The translations under genes and the position numbers were made by a program. 64,000 bases of DNA, taken from assembly GCA_022559845.1 (NCBI GenBank), contig CM040126.1:50958458-51022457 (forward strand). Reading direction: 5' to 3'. This document shows, in pieces, positions 10,902-23,095 of this stretch (its first letter is position 1; each line of letters starts with the position of its first letter). Under the pieces are notes generated by a model, which ran no database searches, was not told where the DNA came from, and worked only from the letters and a program-made list of their open reading frames with translations. Origin of the DNA: Amorphophallus konjac (Eukaryota; Streptophyta; Magnoliopsida; Alismatales; Araceae).

Positions 10902-12547
10902 TGTTGACACTGAAAATATTCCTAATATTTCCTGACTTCTGCTTCTGCAGGTCTTAAGTTCTGATCGGGTGCTCCTGTGCCGACAGAGAAGAAAAGAAAG
11001 AAAGAAAGAATGGCGGAAGCCGAACAAAAGATGAAACCAAAAAGAAGAAGAAAAGACGAGATGCTCGGCTCCAACGGCCAACCGCTAAAGCAAGACCTAA
11101 GAGTTCGGAAGAAAATTCGGGACCATCCCCGAAGAAACAAGCGGAAGCCTGGACAACGAGTACAAGTCGGACGATTGGCCAACCCTTACAAAAGAAGAAA
11201 ATAAGCACATATGGGCCTAGACAAGTTAAATGGGCCGAAAGATGTTGGAGATAGGATGAAGGAGCCTCTAATCCGGCGTGCTCCAAAATTTCTAATCCGG
11301 CGCGCCCCAAAGCTCCTCTTGCTAAACCGGCGCGCCCATATGCGCGCCGGGTAAGGCCAAGCCATTGAAGGCTATAAAAAGGAGACTTTTGATTAGGAGA
11401 GGGGCAGGAGCGAAAAGAAAAGAAAGCGGAAAAGGAGGATCCGATCGAGAGAACCCATTCGTCCGAGAGAGAAGGGAGTCTTGGGGGGAAAGTAGGGCTT
11501 CCACGGAGAGTGAACCTGCCGCCGTCCTACCCTGTCTGCTTGCTTGAATTGCTCCGGAGCCAGAGAAGAGTGCCAATCCGACACTCTGTTTTGGTGGCGA
11601 AGTTCAGGTGGGTTCTGTGGGTTTCCTCCCGACGATCCCCCTTTGATTTTCTTTCCTGATGTAATGTAAATGAAGCGAGAAGGGCGATGATATGAGCCCT
11701 CTCCCCTTCATCATCTCTTTCTCCTTCCCTTTTCTCAGAAAGCCCCTGCGTGGGTGCGATACTGTGGCATCATGGGCGATGATATGAGCCTGTGATGTTT
11801 TGCTTCTTCTAACTCTCGTCTACCCCTCTTGTTTCTGGCTCGAATGCTAGCTATGGGATGCGAAGCATTTGTAATGATCCATCTGGGTATTCGCCCTTTT
11901 TATATTTGAATAAAATTACAAATACCTATCTACATATTTGGAGATTCATTGCCATCTATTCGATCGAGGTTTATTCCCTTGGTTTCTCCGATGCACACGC
12001 CCTGGTCCTTCTCAGGGCAACATTAATGCAATATTACCCTCTCCCCGGGGTCCTCTTCGAAGGAATGTCCGTATCGAGCTTCCTCCGTGTTTATCATAGG
12101 TTCTATTACCAGAGACGTGTGCATATGTCCATCTCTGGCTACCCCTGGGACTGCCCCCCCATGGTTCATCTGTTCATAACTATGAACTAGAGAGAATGTG
12201 GCCGTCCCTATAACTTGGGCGCAGGGTCTTTTGGTATGATCGTTTTCCCTTATGCCACCTACTGGCTATTCGAGGATTTGCCCCTTATAATCTCCGTCTG
12301 CATACTGACCTGCTCACCCCTCTGCTAACATGCTAATCATCTACCCTTCCTTATTAGATGCAATTAACAATGGTCAGACTCTTGGCCGAGTGTGTTATGT
12401 ACATGCATTGTATGTGAGTGTTTCTCGAAGAATTCACCGACCGGGGAGAGGGGACATTCCCCATGAATCACCAGTGGATCACAGGGTCATACCCCTTCGT
12501 GGTATGTATCCTTATGAGCCGTCCGGTGAATATAAACAGGGCTCACA
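10902..12547 (+). mobile_element. 3' LTR of element 1
   Basis: Starts TGTTGACACT right after the polypurine tract. The right end is inferred at a CACA just before minus-strand RNase H of element A resumes; GGGAC (12,548-12,552) would be the target duplication but its partner is outside the window. Contents: GGCGCGCC-rich palindromic motifs (11,265-11,350), a TATA box, and an AATAAA at 11,909-11,914. A primer-site-like TGGCGAAGTTCAGGTGGG at 11,595-11,612 raises the alternative that the LTR ends near 11,590 and a second leader follows. Confidence 0.5.
11373..11379 (+). promoter_or_regulatory. TATA box of element 1 LTR
   Basis: TATAAAA in GGCTATAAAAAGGAG, directly downstream of the GGCGCGCC palindromes; the likely start of the retroelement transcript lies about 30 bp further on. 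Confidence 0.7.
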
Positions 12548-13827
12548 GGGACATACCTCAAATTCTGATGGTCAGTGAACACCTCGAACTTCTCACCGTA
12601 CAGATAATGCCTCCACATCTTCAACGCGAAGATCACCGCCGCCAACTCAAGGTCATGGGTAGGGTAGTTCTCCTCATGGGGCTTTAGCTGCCGAGATGCA
12701 TAAGTCACCACTCTACCATGCTGCATCAACACAGCACCCAATCCGACCCCGGAAGCATCTATACACACCACAAAACCTCCCGATCCAAAAGGCAAAACCA
12801 ACACCGGAGCCAAGGTGAGCAATCTCTTCTGCTCCCCAAAGCTCTGCTCACACTCCTCAGACCAGATGAAAGGCACATCCTTCCGCGTAAGTCTAGTCAT
12901 CGGGGTCGCAATGCGAGAAAAATCTTGGATAAACCGGTGATAATAGCCCGCAAGCCCCAAGAAACTCCAGATCTCCGTCACATACCTCGGCCTCGGCCAC
13001 TGCATTACTGCCTCAACCTTGGTGGGGTCCACGGAAATGCCATCACCAGAAATCACGTGCCCCAGAAAGTGCACCTCGCAGAGCCAGAACTCACACTTAC
13101 TGAGCTTCGCATACAACTGGTGATCTCGCAACGTCTGCAGCACTACACCCAAATGGTACGCGTGCTCCTCGGTAGACCGCGAATAAACAAGGATGTCATC
13201 CACAAATATGACCATGAACTGGTCCAAATATGGACGAAACACCCTCTGCATCAAGTCCATGAAGGCTGCAGGGGCATTGGTGAGCCCTAACGGCATCACC
13301 AAAAACTCATAATGCCCGTACCTTGTACTGAATGCAGTCTTCTCCACATCGGACTCGCGCATTCTCCGCTGATAGTAATCGGACCGCAAATCAATCCGCA
13401 AGAACACTCGCGCAGACTGAAGCTGGTCGAACAAATCTTTAATCCGTGGCAACGGATACTTGTTCTTAATGGTCACTTCATTCAGCTGCCGGTAGTCAAT
13501 GCACAGCCGCAAGCTACCGTCCTTCTTCTTCATAAACAACACGGGCGCACCCCAAGGGGAAAAGCTAGGACGAATGTACCCCTTGGCCAGCAGCTCCTGC
13601 AACTGCGCCCTCAACTCCCTCAACTCAGCGGGGGCCATACGGTAGGGAGCCTTCGCCAAAGGTCCCGTACCAGGCACAACCTCGATCACAAAATCGATCT
13701 CCCGCTGGGGAAGTAACCCAGGCAACTCCTCGGGAAAAACGTCAGGAAACTCGCACACCACCGGAATGTCCTCGACATTCCGCTCCATCCGTTCAGTCAC
13801 AACCACGACGCGAGAAAACCCTGACAA
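12548..13827 (-). pseudogene. Pol fragment of element A: reverse transcriptase and truncated RNase H
   Basis: RT copies the element's RNA and RNase H degrades it. In one open frame I see the RT fingers ([34 protein letters not shown]), the palm ([12 protein letters not shown]), the catalytic FVDD ([15 protein letters not shown]), then an RNase H start ([31 protein letters not shown]). It stops after [10 protein letters not shown], where element 1 takes over; the RNase H C-terminus and integrase are missing. A one-base frameshift near 13,817 separates it from the protease; in element B these two are continuous. Tekay-like chromovirus is likely but unproven. Confidence 0.9.
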
Positions 13828-14234
13828 CCAGAATCAAGCAATCGATGAGCTCGAATAGCGGAGATGAGGAATCGAGAAGAGGTGGAACTGATACCTTGGA
13901 AATAGAAGGTCCGCTTGCTCAGATGCTGGAAGTAGACCCTCTTCATTCCACAATCCACCACCGCTCCATGAGTCTCGAGCCAATCCATGCCTAGAATCAC
14001 ATCGTAATCCCGAAGCTGCAACGCATACAACCTGCCTGGCATACTCCGCCCATCGATCCAAACCGGAACCTGATCGAAGCAATACGGGGTGACCATGAAA
14101 TCACCCGAAGGCAGTTCCACTGCCAAATCACAAGGCAACTGGGTCACCGACTCCTCGATGCTCAGCGTGAAATCCTCCGAAATAAACGAATGAGACGCGC
14201 CAGAATCAAACAAAACCCGAGCCGTGCAACCCAA
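13797..14234 (-). pseudogene. Retropepsin-like aspartic protease of element A
   Basis: The protease cleaves the Gag-Pol polyprotein. Motifs seen: active-site LFDSGASHSFI near residues 8-18 with the catalytic DSG, and the downstream VILGMDWL characteristic of gypsy proteases. The domain looks complete and its active site intact, but it is cut from gag by stops (14,235-14,410) and from RT by a frameshift, so it cannot be made as part of a polyprotein. Confidence 0.85.
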
Positions 14235-14410
14235 AATCTGAACGGTACCTTCACGAGCTGTGACGCCACTGCCTCTGCCCTGGTCATGTGCGTGATCTGG
14301 CCTCGAGCTCTCTGCCTGCCTCCCACGCTAGCTGACATGGGTAGCGGCGGATACTGTCCCTACTGCTGCTGCCTCTGCTGCTAGGGAATCTGCTACTACG
14401 GCGGCTGCCT

Positions 14411-15561
14411 CTAAGGACAGTCACGCGCCATGTGCCCTGGCTGGTCACACCGAAAACAGATGATCGGCGCCGTGCACTGCCTGCCTGGGCGAAACCCACT
14501 ACACCGTGGACACAGTCCTCGCGACCCACCCACTGATCCCTGACACTGCAAGGGGATCGGCTGCTGTACACTGCCCGATGAAGCTTGCCCCTGATCCTTG
14601 GACTTCTTCTTGTCGAACCCTTTCTTGAAAAACTTCTTGACCTTCGTGCCAAAGGACGCAGATCCTGTCACCGACGCTGCCTTTGCCGGCACTCCTGAAC
14701 CACTCATCGCATGCTGGAAAGAACCCTGCTGCTGGGTAGCCGACTGCTGGCTGCGACTTGACAAAGACTGCCCCTGGCTGATCGATCCTCGGGTCCTCTG
14801 CATGTCCATCTCCAAGGAAGCCACAACACGAGACGCTGACTCCAGACAGTGGCCCCATTCGCGATCAGATGGTGCCTCAGTTCCTTCCTCAAGCCCTGAA
14901 CAAACTGCGCGGTCTTCACCCTCTCATGCTCCATGATGTGAGGTGCATACCGACCCAGCTCGATAAATCGGCCCCTGTACTGCAACACGGACATGTCGCC
15001 CTGCACCAGCTCTAGAAACTCCCGCATCCATTGCGTAGCAACGTAATCTGGACAGTACATACGCTCGAAAGCACTGACGAAGTCATCCCAGTCGACCTGC
15101 TCAAGTGGACGAAGCTGAAAAGACGTCTTCCACTCGGAAGACCACCACTTCCGAGCTGTACGCTGCAACTGGTTATAGGCCAACACCACTCTGTCCTCGA
15201 CAGCACTCTTCATAGAACTGAACACCCACTCCATCTCGTCAAGCCGCTCACGAACGCATCAGGGTCTGCCTGGCCGCTAAAGTAAGGTGGATGGAAACTG
15301 CATGAAGTCCCTCACTGCTCGGCCTGGCCCACCCCTAGCTGACGAGCCCTCACCAGCCTCTCCGCCGAACTGCTGAGACATAAGCTGGTACATGCCACGG
15401 AAGAAATCCTCGGCCCCCAGAAACCTCGCAGTATCCACTGCCTCGGTGGCCGCTGGCGGCGCTCTACTATGCTCCTCCTGGTCCCTCTGGACCCCCTGCT
15501 AGATCTCCTGACCTCCAGCCGACTGCCCCTGCTGAGAGCGAGTGCTCCGCCTCGGCGCCAT
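14411..15561 (-). pseudogene. Broken gag of element A
   Basis: The likely start is the ATG at 15,561-15,559 (MAPRRSTRSQQGQS), about 150 bp inside the primer site. An in-frame TAG follows about 20 codons later, and at least two frameshifts come after it. The capsid domain is at 14,704-15,234 (TARKWWSSEWKTSF, DDFVSAFERMYCPDYV, REFLELVQGDMSVLQYRGRF). The zinc knuckle CFRCDQPGHMARDC (C-X2-C-X4-H-X4-C) is in another frame near 14,413-14,455. Not functional. Confidence 0.85.
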
Positions 15562-15710
15562 GCTCGCTCTTGAAGCAAAAGACAGAAAACACGAGAACGG
15601 CAAAGTCAAGAAAACGCACGATGCCCGATGCCAGCGTCAACCGTACATCATTGCTGAGGACTAGTGTACCACTACAATCACCTATGATTCTCGTATAATT
15701 CCACAACCGC

Positions 15711-15722
15711 GCTCTGATACCA
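15711..15722 (-). promoter_or_regulatory. Primer binding site of element A (initiator Met tRNA)
   Basis: Minus strand TGGTATCAGAGC, complementary to the 3' end of plant initiator-Met tRNA, two bases inside the LTR end. It starts minus-strand cDNA synthesis. Confidence 0.95.
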
Positions 15723-16839
15723 GCTGTAACGACCCGAGAATCCGATTACCGGGAAGACCCGATAACCCGAGACTCGCACCGCCACCTACGAGCCCGAAGA
15801 CTCGGAAGGATTAGAAGGATGGTGTGGGAACTACACAAGTATCACAAGTAATTGCAGAAATTAAACAGTTAATAAATAAGCAGGAAATGAATTAACATTT
15901 TACATGGTCCACCAAATAACAATAAAATAACAACAGTAGTCCACAACTAGTACAGAGATAAGAAAAGAAAGTATAGCTACACGGGACATACCCCGGCTCT
16001 GACCTCTGGCACTACCTCTGGGCACCCGCACCATGCTGCGCCCCAGACGCGCTCCCCTGGGGCGGCGTCTCACCTGAAACACGGTGAAAACACGCAGGGA
16101 ATGAGTCTCGGAACAAGACTCAGTAGGGATCACTCGAACCCTACCTCATAAAACGGGAAACCACTACGCTAGCGGTAGGAGAGTACCTCGGAAAGGAAAG
16201 CCATGTACTCTACAAAACAAAGGTCCCACGGCATGCAAACCGGCACACGTGCCACGGTGAGACAACCGAAGCTCAACGGTCGACACGCAACCCGAAGGTC
16301 AAACACACGAGCTAACAGTCTGACACTCCATACTCGACAGGAGTACCTCCCACTAGAAGCACAGTCGGTAGCGTCCCCTGACGACTTACACCGCACCGCA
16401 GGTGAACTGCCTGACATGGTAGCGCCTACCAAAGTCACGAACACCGAACAAGAACCACAAACAAGTGACTAGCTGGGGTCACGCCCATCGACGTGGGTCC
16501 AACCGCCCCCAACCACGTGTGCACACACAGACCGCGCGTCCCTGGCCTGGCCCTCTGACCGGTTTTCCCCTCAGCCTGGACTCTGGCTGCAAGACGTGGG
16601 GCCCGACGGCAACCGGTCCACAAACCGCCTCTAAGGGTAAGCCCGTACACCACTCCCTGGTGCGACCAGCACCGCGCACTGGTAGGCTACGACTAGTGGA
16701 GGGTCACTGAAGGAGTAGACTCTCAAGTCACGGAAAACGACGTCCGCATCCGACGACGTACGGGGACCACCCCACGCACCGGCCCCGTCGCACGGCGACC
16801 ACGGTCGGACTAAAAATGGGGTTGCAGCCCTCTCGGGGC

Positions 16840-17420
16840 AACCTGAAGCCTGACGGTCCACCCTAGGACCGTCACAGGGTTGTAACGGTCTAGGCGGGAC
16901 CGTCACAGTCGCCTGGCGGCCCAACGCAGGCCGTTACACTGCCTGAGGAAAGCAGGGCGTAACGCGCCTGGCCTGGCGCGTTACGCAAACGTAACGCGCC
17001 TACCCTAGCGCGTTGAGCGCGCCCCACACTCCCAGCGTGAAAACAGGATGTAACGCGCCTGCCCCAACGCGTTACGCGAACGTAACGCGCCTGGCCCAGC
17101 GCGTTACGCGCCCTTCACACCTGGGTGACCCAGGACGTAACGCGCCTGACCCAACGCGTTACGCGAACGTAACGCGCCTGCCCTAGCGCGTTACGCACAC
17201 TGACCCCCAACGGTCAAAAAGACAACGGTAATAAGCCAACGGTCGGAACGCCCCTGACGGCCCAGCCCAGGCGCGTCAGACACAAGTGGCGGTCAGTCGC
17301 GAGATCGTCACAGTCCTTGACCCCCCGAAGGCTAACAAAGGGCGTGTGACGGCCTCTCCCAGGCGCGTCACACTGTGTAACGGTCCCTGGAAGGACCGTT
17401 ACAAGCACCCGACGGCGAAA
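16840..17420 (-). repeat. Hairpin-repeat array in LTR A (GTAACGCG/CGCGTTAC arms)
   Basis: Repeated units of GTAACGCG, about 10 bases rich in C, then CGCGTTAC; for example 17,051-17,076 has perfect 8-bp arms and 16,991-17,012 has AACGCGC/GCGCGTT. Flanking weaker units use CGGTC/GACCG arms. Confidence 0.85.
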
Positions 17421-17957
17421 ACGGCGGAAAAGCCCAAAAACTCCAACCACGCCCCCATGTCTCCACCGGAGAGGGGGAAATCAACGGGGAAGACCCCGGG
17501 GGACCCCTAGCATGATTCTAGGCCATCAAAACGTGAAATCATGCATCAAATCCATAGATCGGGCGAGCTCTCCCCAAATCATGGAAAAACCCCAAACATG
17601 CTCAATCACACCCCTCTCGGCCTCCCCTCGCCTATATCACGGAAATGAACGGCGGGGAGCTAGGGAACGTCACCCTACCTCAATGGAGCAAATGCTCCGC
17701 CGGATCATCCGTGAATCGCGAAGAACGCTTTGGAAAACCCCGCCTCTTCACGCTTCTCACGCTCGCCGCACGCCCACGAGATCACCTCGCCGTCCCCCAC
17801 GTCCTCGCGCCGTCGCCCCGCCGCCGTCTGCAGCCGGAAGGGAGCTCGTCGCGCTCGAACAGGAAGAAGAGAGGGAGAGAGGGAGCCGCGGTGGGGAGAA
17901 ACGGAGGAGGAAGAAGAAGAAGAAAGAGAAGGTGGGGAAGAGAGAGAAATAGGGGGG

Positions 17958-17967
17958 TATTTATAGA
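17958..17967 (-). promoter_or_regulatory. TATA box of LTR A
   Basis: Minus strand CTATAAATACCCC. The same CTATAAATACCC sits at the equivalent place in LTR B (23,085-23,095), which supports a conserved promoter. Confidence 0.75.
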
Positions 17968-18299
17968 AAATCAAAAAATCCAGAAAATACCAAAAATAGA
18001 AAAATACGTTTCCGGAATTCTCGAAACGCACCGATCGCAACGGTACCACTCGTGCCCAGGTGAACGACCCGGTTCACCCGCAGCGAGGTTCCGAAGGAAT
18101 TATCGAAACACACACCGGTAATTGGAAAACACGCGCGGAAAAGCCGCGGAACACTCCCGGGCCTCCGAAACAACTCCGGATCGCGCCGATCGAACACGAA
18201 AGATGTCCGAAACGAAATTTCGGACACAACAGAGCTAGACACTCCACAAAACTAGATCCGAGACCCACGAAGAGGAATCCAAAAGGTCGGGATATTACA

Positions 18300-19566
18300 C
18301 CCTATGCATCAAATCCATGAACTCTGCGGGGCCATTGGTGAGCCCAAACGACATCACCAAAAATTCATAATGCCCATACCTCGTGCTGAACGCAGTCTTC
18401 TCCACATCCGACTCACGATTCCGAAGCTGATAATAATCGGACCGCAGATCAATCCACGAGAATACTCGAGCGGACTGAAGCTGATCGAACAAGTCATCAA
18501 TCCGTGGCAACGGATACTTGTTTATAATGGTCACCTCGTTCAGCTACCGGTAGTCAATATACAATCTCAGACTACCGTCCTTCTTCTTTACAAACAATAC
18601 TCGCGCACCGCAAGGGGAGAAGCTCGGACGAATGTACCCCTTGGCCAACAACTCCTGCAACTGCGCCCTCAACTCTCTCAGCTCAGTGGGAGCCATGCAG
18701 TAAGGAGCTTTCGACAAAGGCCCCGTACCAGGCACAACCTCGATCACAAAATCGATCTCCTGCTGGGGAGGTAATCCAGGTAAATCCTCAGGAAAAGCAT
18801 CGGGAAACTCACACACCACCGGAGTGTCCTCCACATCCGGCTCCGACTGTTCTGCCACGACCACAGAAGCGAGAAAACCCTGACAACCCGCATCGAGCAA
18901 TCGATGAGCCCTAATAGCTGAAATAAGAAAGCGGGAAGAGAAAGACCTGATACCTTGAAAAAAGAAGGTGGGTACTCGAAGCTGCCGGAAATAAACCTTC
19001 TTCAAGCCGCAATCCACCAAGGCATGATGGGCCTCGAGCCAATCCATGCCCAAAATCACATCAAAATCCTGAAGTGGTAACGTATAAAGCCTGGCTGGCA
19101 AGCTCCGCCCTTCCACCCACACATGCACCTTCTCAAAATAATACGGGGTGATCATAACATCACCAGTAGGCAACTCCACTACCAAATCACATAACAACTG
19201 GGTCACCGGCTTCTCAATACTCAGCGCGAAATCCTCCGAAATAAACGAACGCGATGCGCCATAATCAAACAAAACTCGAGCTACGCAACCTAAAATCATA
19301 ACAGTACCTTCCACAAGCTGCGATGACTCTGCTTCTGCCTTGGTCATGTGTGTAATCTTGTCTCGAGACCTCTGGCTGCCCACACTCGCTGACCGGGGTA
19401 GGGGCAGATACTGCCCCTGCTGCTGATGCTGCTGCTGCTGAGGGTACTGCTGCTGCTGCGGCCTCAAAGGACAGTCACATGTCATATGTCCTGCCTGGTC
19501 ACATCTGAAACAAATCACTGGCACCGTGCACTGCCTGAGTGGTGAGAACCACCGCATCGGGGACAC
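18300..19566 (-). pseudogene. Gag end, protease and RT of element B
   Basis: One frame runs from the Gag zinc knuckle (CFRCDQAGHMTCDC, near 19,500) through a Gln-rich linker, the protease and the RT N-terminus to the A insertion point, broken by a single TAG at 18,544-18,546. Element A has CAG at this codon, so it is a C-to-T change. The protease active site reads LFDYGASRSFI: the catalytic DSG has become DYG, which should inactivate it; VILGMDWL is kept. RT reaches [16 protein letters not shown] and FMDLMHRV, where LTR A begins, before the catalytic YVDD-type motif. Confidence 0.9.
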
Positions 19567-20588
19567 GACTCCCGCGAACCACCAACTGATCCCTGACGTT
19601 GATAAGGAATTGACTGCTGAACACTGCCTGCAGATGCCTGCCTCTGATCTCTACTCTCCTTGCGCTTCTTATAGAAACCTTTCTTGAAGAACTTCTTGAC
19701 CTTCGAGCCAAAAGATGCAGATCCTATCGCTGACGCCGCCGACACTGATGCTCACGAACTACTCGTAGCGTGCTGAAAAGTGCTCTGCTGCTGGGTAGCC
19801 ATCTGCTGGCTGCAGCCTGACTGGGACTACCCCTGGCCAACCTGTCCTCGGATCTTCTGTATATCTAGCTCTAAGGATGCCGCTACACGGGAAGCCGTCT
19901 CCAAATCAGTGGCAGCGTTCGCCATCAAGAGGTGCCTCAGATCCTGCCTCAAACCTTGGACGAACTACTCGATCTTCAGCTCCTCATTCTCCATGATATG
20001 GGGAGCATAACGGCCTAACTCGACAAATCGAGCTCTATACTACAACACCGACATGTCGCCCTGAACCAGCTCCAAAAACTGGCGCATCTTATACATACCA
20101 ACATAGGATGGATAGTAAGTACGCTTGAAGACCCTAACAAAGTCCTGCCACACAATCAGCTACATCGAACAAGACTGAAAGGACGTCTTCCACTGTAAAG
20201 ACCACCATGCCCGAGCCGAACCCTGCAACTGGTTGCAAGCCAACATTATCTTGTCCTCCTCGGCATAGTTAATGGAACTGAACACTCTCTTCATCTCATC
20301 AAGCCAAACTCGGGCCACATCTGGTTTGGCTGGCCGCCATAGTTGGGTGGATGGAACTGCAAAAGTCCCTCACTGCACGGCTTGGCCCACCCTTAGACGA
20401 CAAGCCCTCACCAGCATCTCCACCAAACTGCTGAGTCATGAACTGAAACATACTCCGAAAGAAAGCCCCTGCCCCCGAACTCTCGCTGTATCCCCTGCCT
20501 CAGTGGCAACTGGTGGCACTCTACTCTGCTCCTCCTGCTCCTTTGTCGACTGTCCCTGCTGAGAGCGTGGCCTCCGCCTAGGCGCCAT
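19567..20588 (-). pseudogene. Broken gag of element B
   Basis: The start matches that of A: ATG at 20,588-20,586 (MAPRRRPRSQQGQS). The frame is lost within about 50 codons, and the capsid region can only be followed in pieces by likeness to element A. Stops are frequent, and decay is further advanced than in A. Confidence 0.7.
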
Positions 20589-20737
20589 ACTCGCCTGTTG
20601 CAAAAGACAGAAGACATGAAAAATGGTGAAATCAATAAAACATACGATGCCCTAAGCCAGTTCCAACTGTACATCATCATTGTGGACTAGTGGACCACTA
20701 TAATTATTAAAAATTCTTATACATATCCACAACCACT

Positions 20738-20749
20738 GCTCTGATACCA
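20738..20749 (-). promoter_or_regulatory. Primer binding site of element B (initiator Met tRNA)
   Basis: Minus strand TGGTATCAGAGC, two bases from the LTR end, as in element A. Confidence 0.95.
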
Positions 20750-21959
20750 ACTGTAACGACCCGAGATCCGAACACTATGAAGGCTCGATAACCCGAATCT
20801 CATACCGCCATCCACGAGCCCGAAGACTCGGAAGGTTAAAGGGATGGTGTGGAAATACACAAGAATCTAAAATAATTGCAGAACTACACAGTTAATAAGA
20901 ATAAGCAGGAAATAATAAATAACATTAAACAATTTACATAGTCCACAATATAACATGAGTCTAAAATATAACCGTAGTCCACAACTAGTACAGTCTAGAA
21001 GAAAAAGGTACAACTACGCGGGGCATACCCCGGATCTGGCAACTGGCAACTAACCCTGGGCACCAGAACCACGTGGAGCCTCGGAAGTGCTCCCCTGAAG
21101 CCTCACCTCACCTGAAACAACGGAAAGACGCAGGGAATCAGCCTTATAACAAAAGGCTCAGTAGGGATCACCCGGACCCCCACCTCGTAAAATGAGAAAC
21201 TGCACGAAGAGCAGTCAAGGCTAACACTAACCAAACGTAGAGCGAAGGTCAACGGAATAAGTAAATGGGAAAGCTCAGCCATGCCAAGTATCGACCACAT
21301 GGCACAAAAATTGAGACAACCCGACAAGACACCAAGAGTCACTATCTGACAAAAGATAGGAGTACCGCCCACTAGAAGCAAGGCCGGATGTGCCCACTGG
21401 CCTCTTAGACCACGCCTCAGGTGTCGCCCTCATCGCACCCTGGCGGAACGGGCACCCATACAAGTAACCACAAAACAAGGACTGGTCGGGGTTGCGCTCG
21501 TCAGCGCAGATCCACTGCTCTCGACCACATGTGCACACATAGACCATGCGTCTAGGTCTGCCCTCTGACTGGTTTTCCCCTCAACCGGACTCTAGCGTCA
21601 AGGAGTAGGGCCCTACGGTAACCGGTCTAAAAATAGTCTCTCGGGGTAGCCTCGCCACCACTCCCTGTTGGGACCACTCGCGTGTCGAAAGGCTACGACT
21701 AGTGGAGGGTTGCTGAAAGAGTAGACTCTCTAGCCAACGGAAAACAACGTCTAAATCGGACGAAGTACAAGGACTGCTCCTCGTACCGACACCGACTCAC
21801 GGTGACATCGGCCGAATCCACGCCACTCCCTGGGGTTCCCACGGCACCCACGTACGGCCCCCACATGATGCCCAGCATCAGTCGGGCTATCGGTCAGCAC
21901 GGGGATCGAGGTCCACTCCCCCGGGATTAGGATCGGTGAGAAAAGAAGTCCGATCGGAC

Positions 21960-22560
21960 AGAAGACAGGTGACGGTCCACTCTGGACCGCCCCTGGGCAA
22001 AAATGGTCTAGTTTTGGACCGCTAGACATAGAAACGGTTCTCTCTCGACCGCCAGACTCATCAGGGGAAAAACGGTCTCCTCCTAGGCCGTTTATAGGCA
22101 AAAACGGTTCTCCCTTGACCGCATGACCCATTCGGAGAAGAAACGGTCATCTGCATATTGTTTAGGATAAAACGGTCCAATCTTGGGCCGCCTCACGGCA
22201 TAAACGGCCTCCCTTGGGACCGCAAGGCCATGGGGTTGCCAAGGAGTAAAACGGTCACCCTGTGACCGTCTGGACTAAAAACGGTCTCACTTGGACCGCT
22301 AGACAAGGTCAAAACAGTCATCCCATGACCGCTTACCTAGAAACTCCAACGGTCAAAACGCCAATGGTCAAAAATACATCGAAGACCATGCTGGCCCGTG
22401 AGGAAAAATGGTCGGCCCCTTGGCCGCCTCAGGGCTAGGCGGTCTATCGCGTGACCGCATACCCTGCCGACACTCTAAGCCCAAAAACGGTCTAGATAAG
22501 GCCACTTCAGGCCAAAAACGGTTCCTGTTAAGACCGCAGACATTCCGAAAAATCGAGAAC
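21960..22560 (-). repeat. Hairpin-repeat array in LTR B (ACGGTC/GACCGT arms)
   Basis: More than ten units of AAACGGTC, a short C-rich loop, and GACCG(T/C). Best example 22,251-22,269: ACGGTCAC, loop CCT, GTGACCGT. It occupies the place that GTAACGCG hairpins take in LTR A. Confidence 0.85.
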
Positions 22561-23084
22561 GGCGGGAGTGGCCCCAAAACACCATTCCACGCCCCATTCA
22601 CGCCCGGGTGAAGGGGAAACAAAAGGGGAACCCTTCCCCATGCCCCATGGCACCATTTGATGCCCACAAACCACAAGATAACGTGGTAAATCTCTAGATC
22701 TGGCGCTCAAATCCCAATTCATGGTTTTCCCTTTCCGGCTCAAAATAACCCTCTCTCGACCTCCCTTCGGCCTAGAAATCATGGGAAAGGTAAAGAACGA
22801 GCTAAGGATCCGTCACCCTACCTCGGGGTCGCCCGAAATGCGACGGATCACCGTCGATCTTCAAAACACCGCTTGAAACCTCGCGAGCTCCCACGATCTC
22901 ACCGGGCCCCGCACGCCGCCACGATCGCCACGCCACCACTGTCGCCGCCATACCGTCGTCTCACCACCATCTGCAGCCGGAGGAAAGCACGCCGATGTCG
23001 TCGTCAGAAGGGGGGGCGGTCGCGGTCGCGTGCGCACGGGAGAGAAGGGAGGAAGAGAGAAGAAAGAAGAAAGAAAAGAAATAG

Positions 23085-23095
23085 GGTATTTATAG
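23085..23095 (-). promoter_or_regulatory. TATA box of LTR B
   Basis: Minus strand CTATAAATACCC, as in LTR A. Confidence 0.72.

Larger units (their letters stand above)
1..12547 (+). mobile_element. Element 1: non-autonomous Tat-like Ty3/gypsy element, 3' part
   Basis: Orientation is set by the plus-strand Gag fragment at the left edge and by a polypurine tract plus TG-starting LTR at 10,902. Between the Gag stop (800) and the LTR I find no protease, RT, RNase H or integrase; the space is filled by tandem repeats. It therefore looks like a Gag-only element that would depend on another element's Pol. Its right end appears to abut the broken RNase H of element A at about 12,547, so it probably inserted into A. 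The 5' LTR and the start of gag lie outside the window. Confidence 0.6.
12548..18299 (-). mobile_element. Element A: decayed Ty3/gypsy element (Tekay/Del-like), 5' LTR to RNase H
   Basis: Minus-strand order is LTR, initiator-Met primer site, gag, protease, RT, RNase H, cut off at 12,547 by element 1. Integrase and 3' LTR are not in the window. The right end (18,299) lies inside the RT of element B, so A inserted into B. All coding parts are broken by stops or frameshifts. The lineage is inferred from Gag and RT character. Confidence 0.85.
15725..18299 (-). mobile_element. 5' LTR of element A (2,575 bp)
   Basis: On the minus strand it starts TGTAATATCCC and ends GGTCGTTACA, with TG/CA ends next to the primer site. 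It holds a TATA box (minus, about 17,958-17,967), a GC hairpin array (16,840-17,420), and boxes shared with the LTRs of B, K and H, for example ACTAGTGGAGGGT at about 16,689. Its end inside B's RT gives CCCTA (18,300-18,304) as the expected target duplication. Confidence 0.93.
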
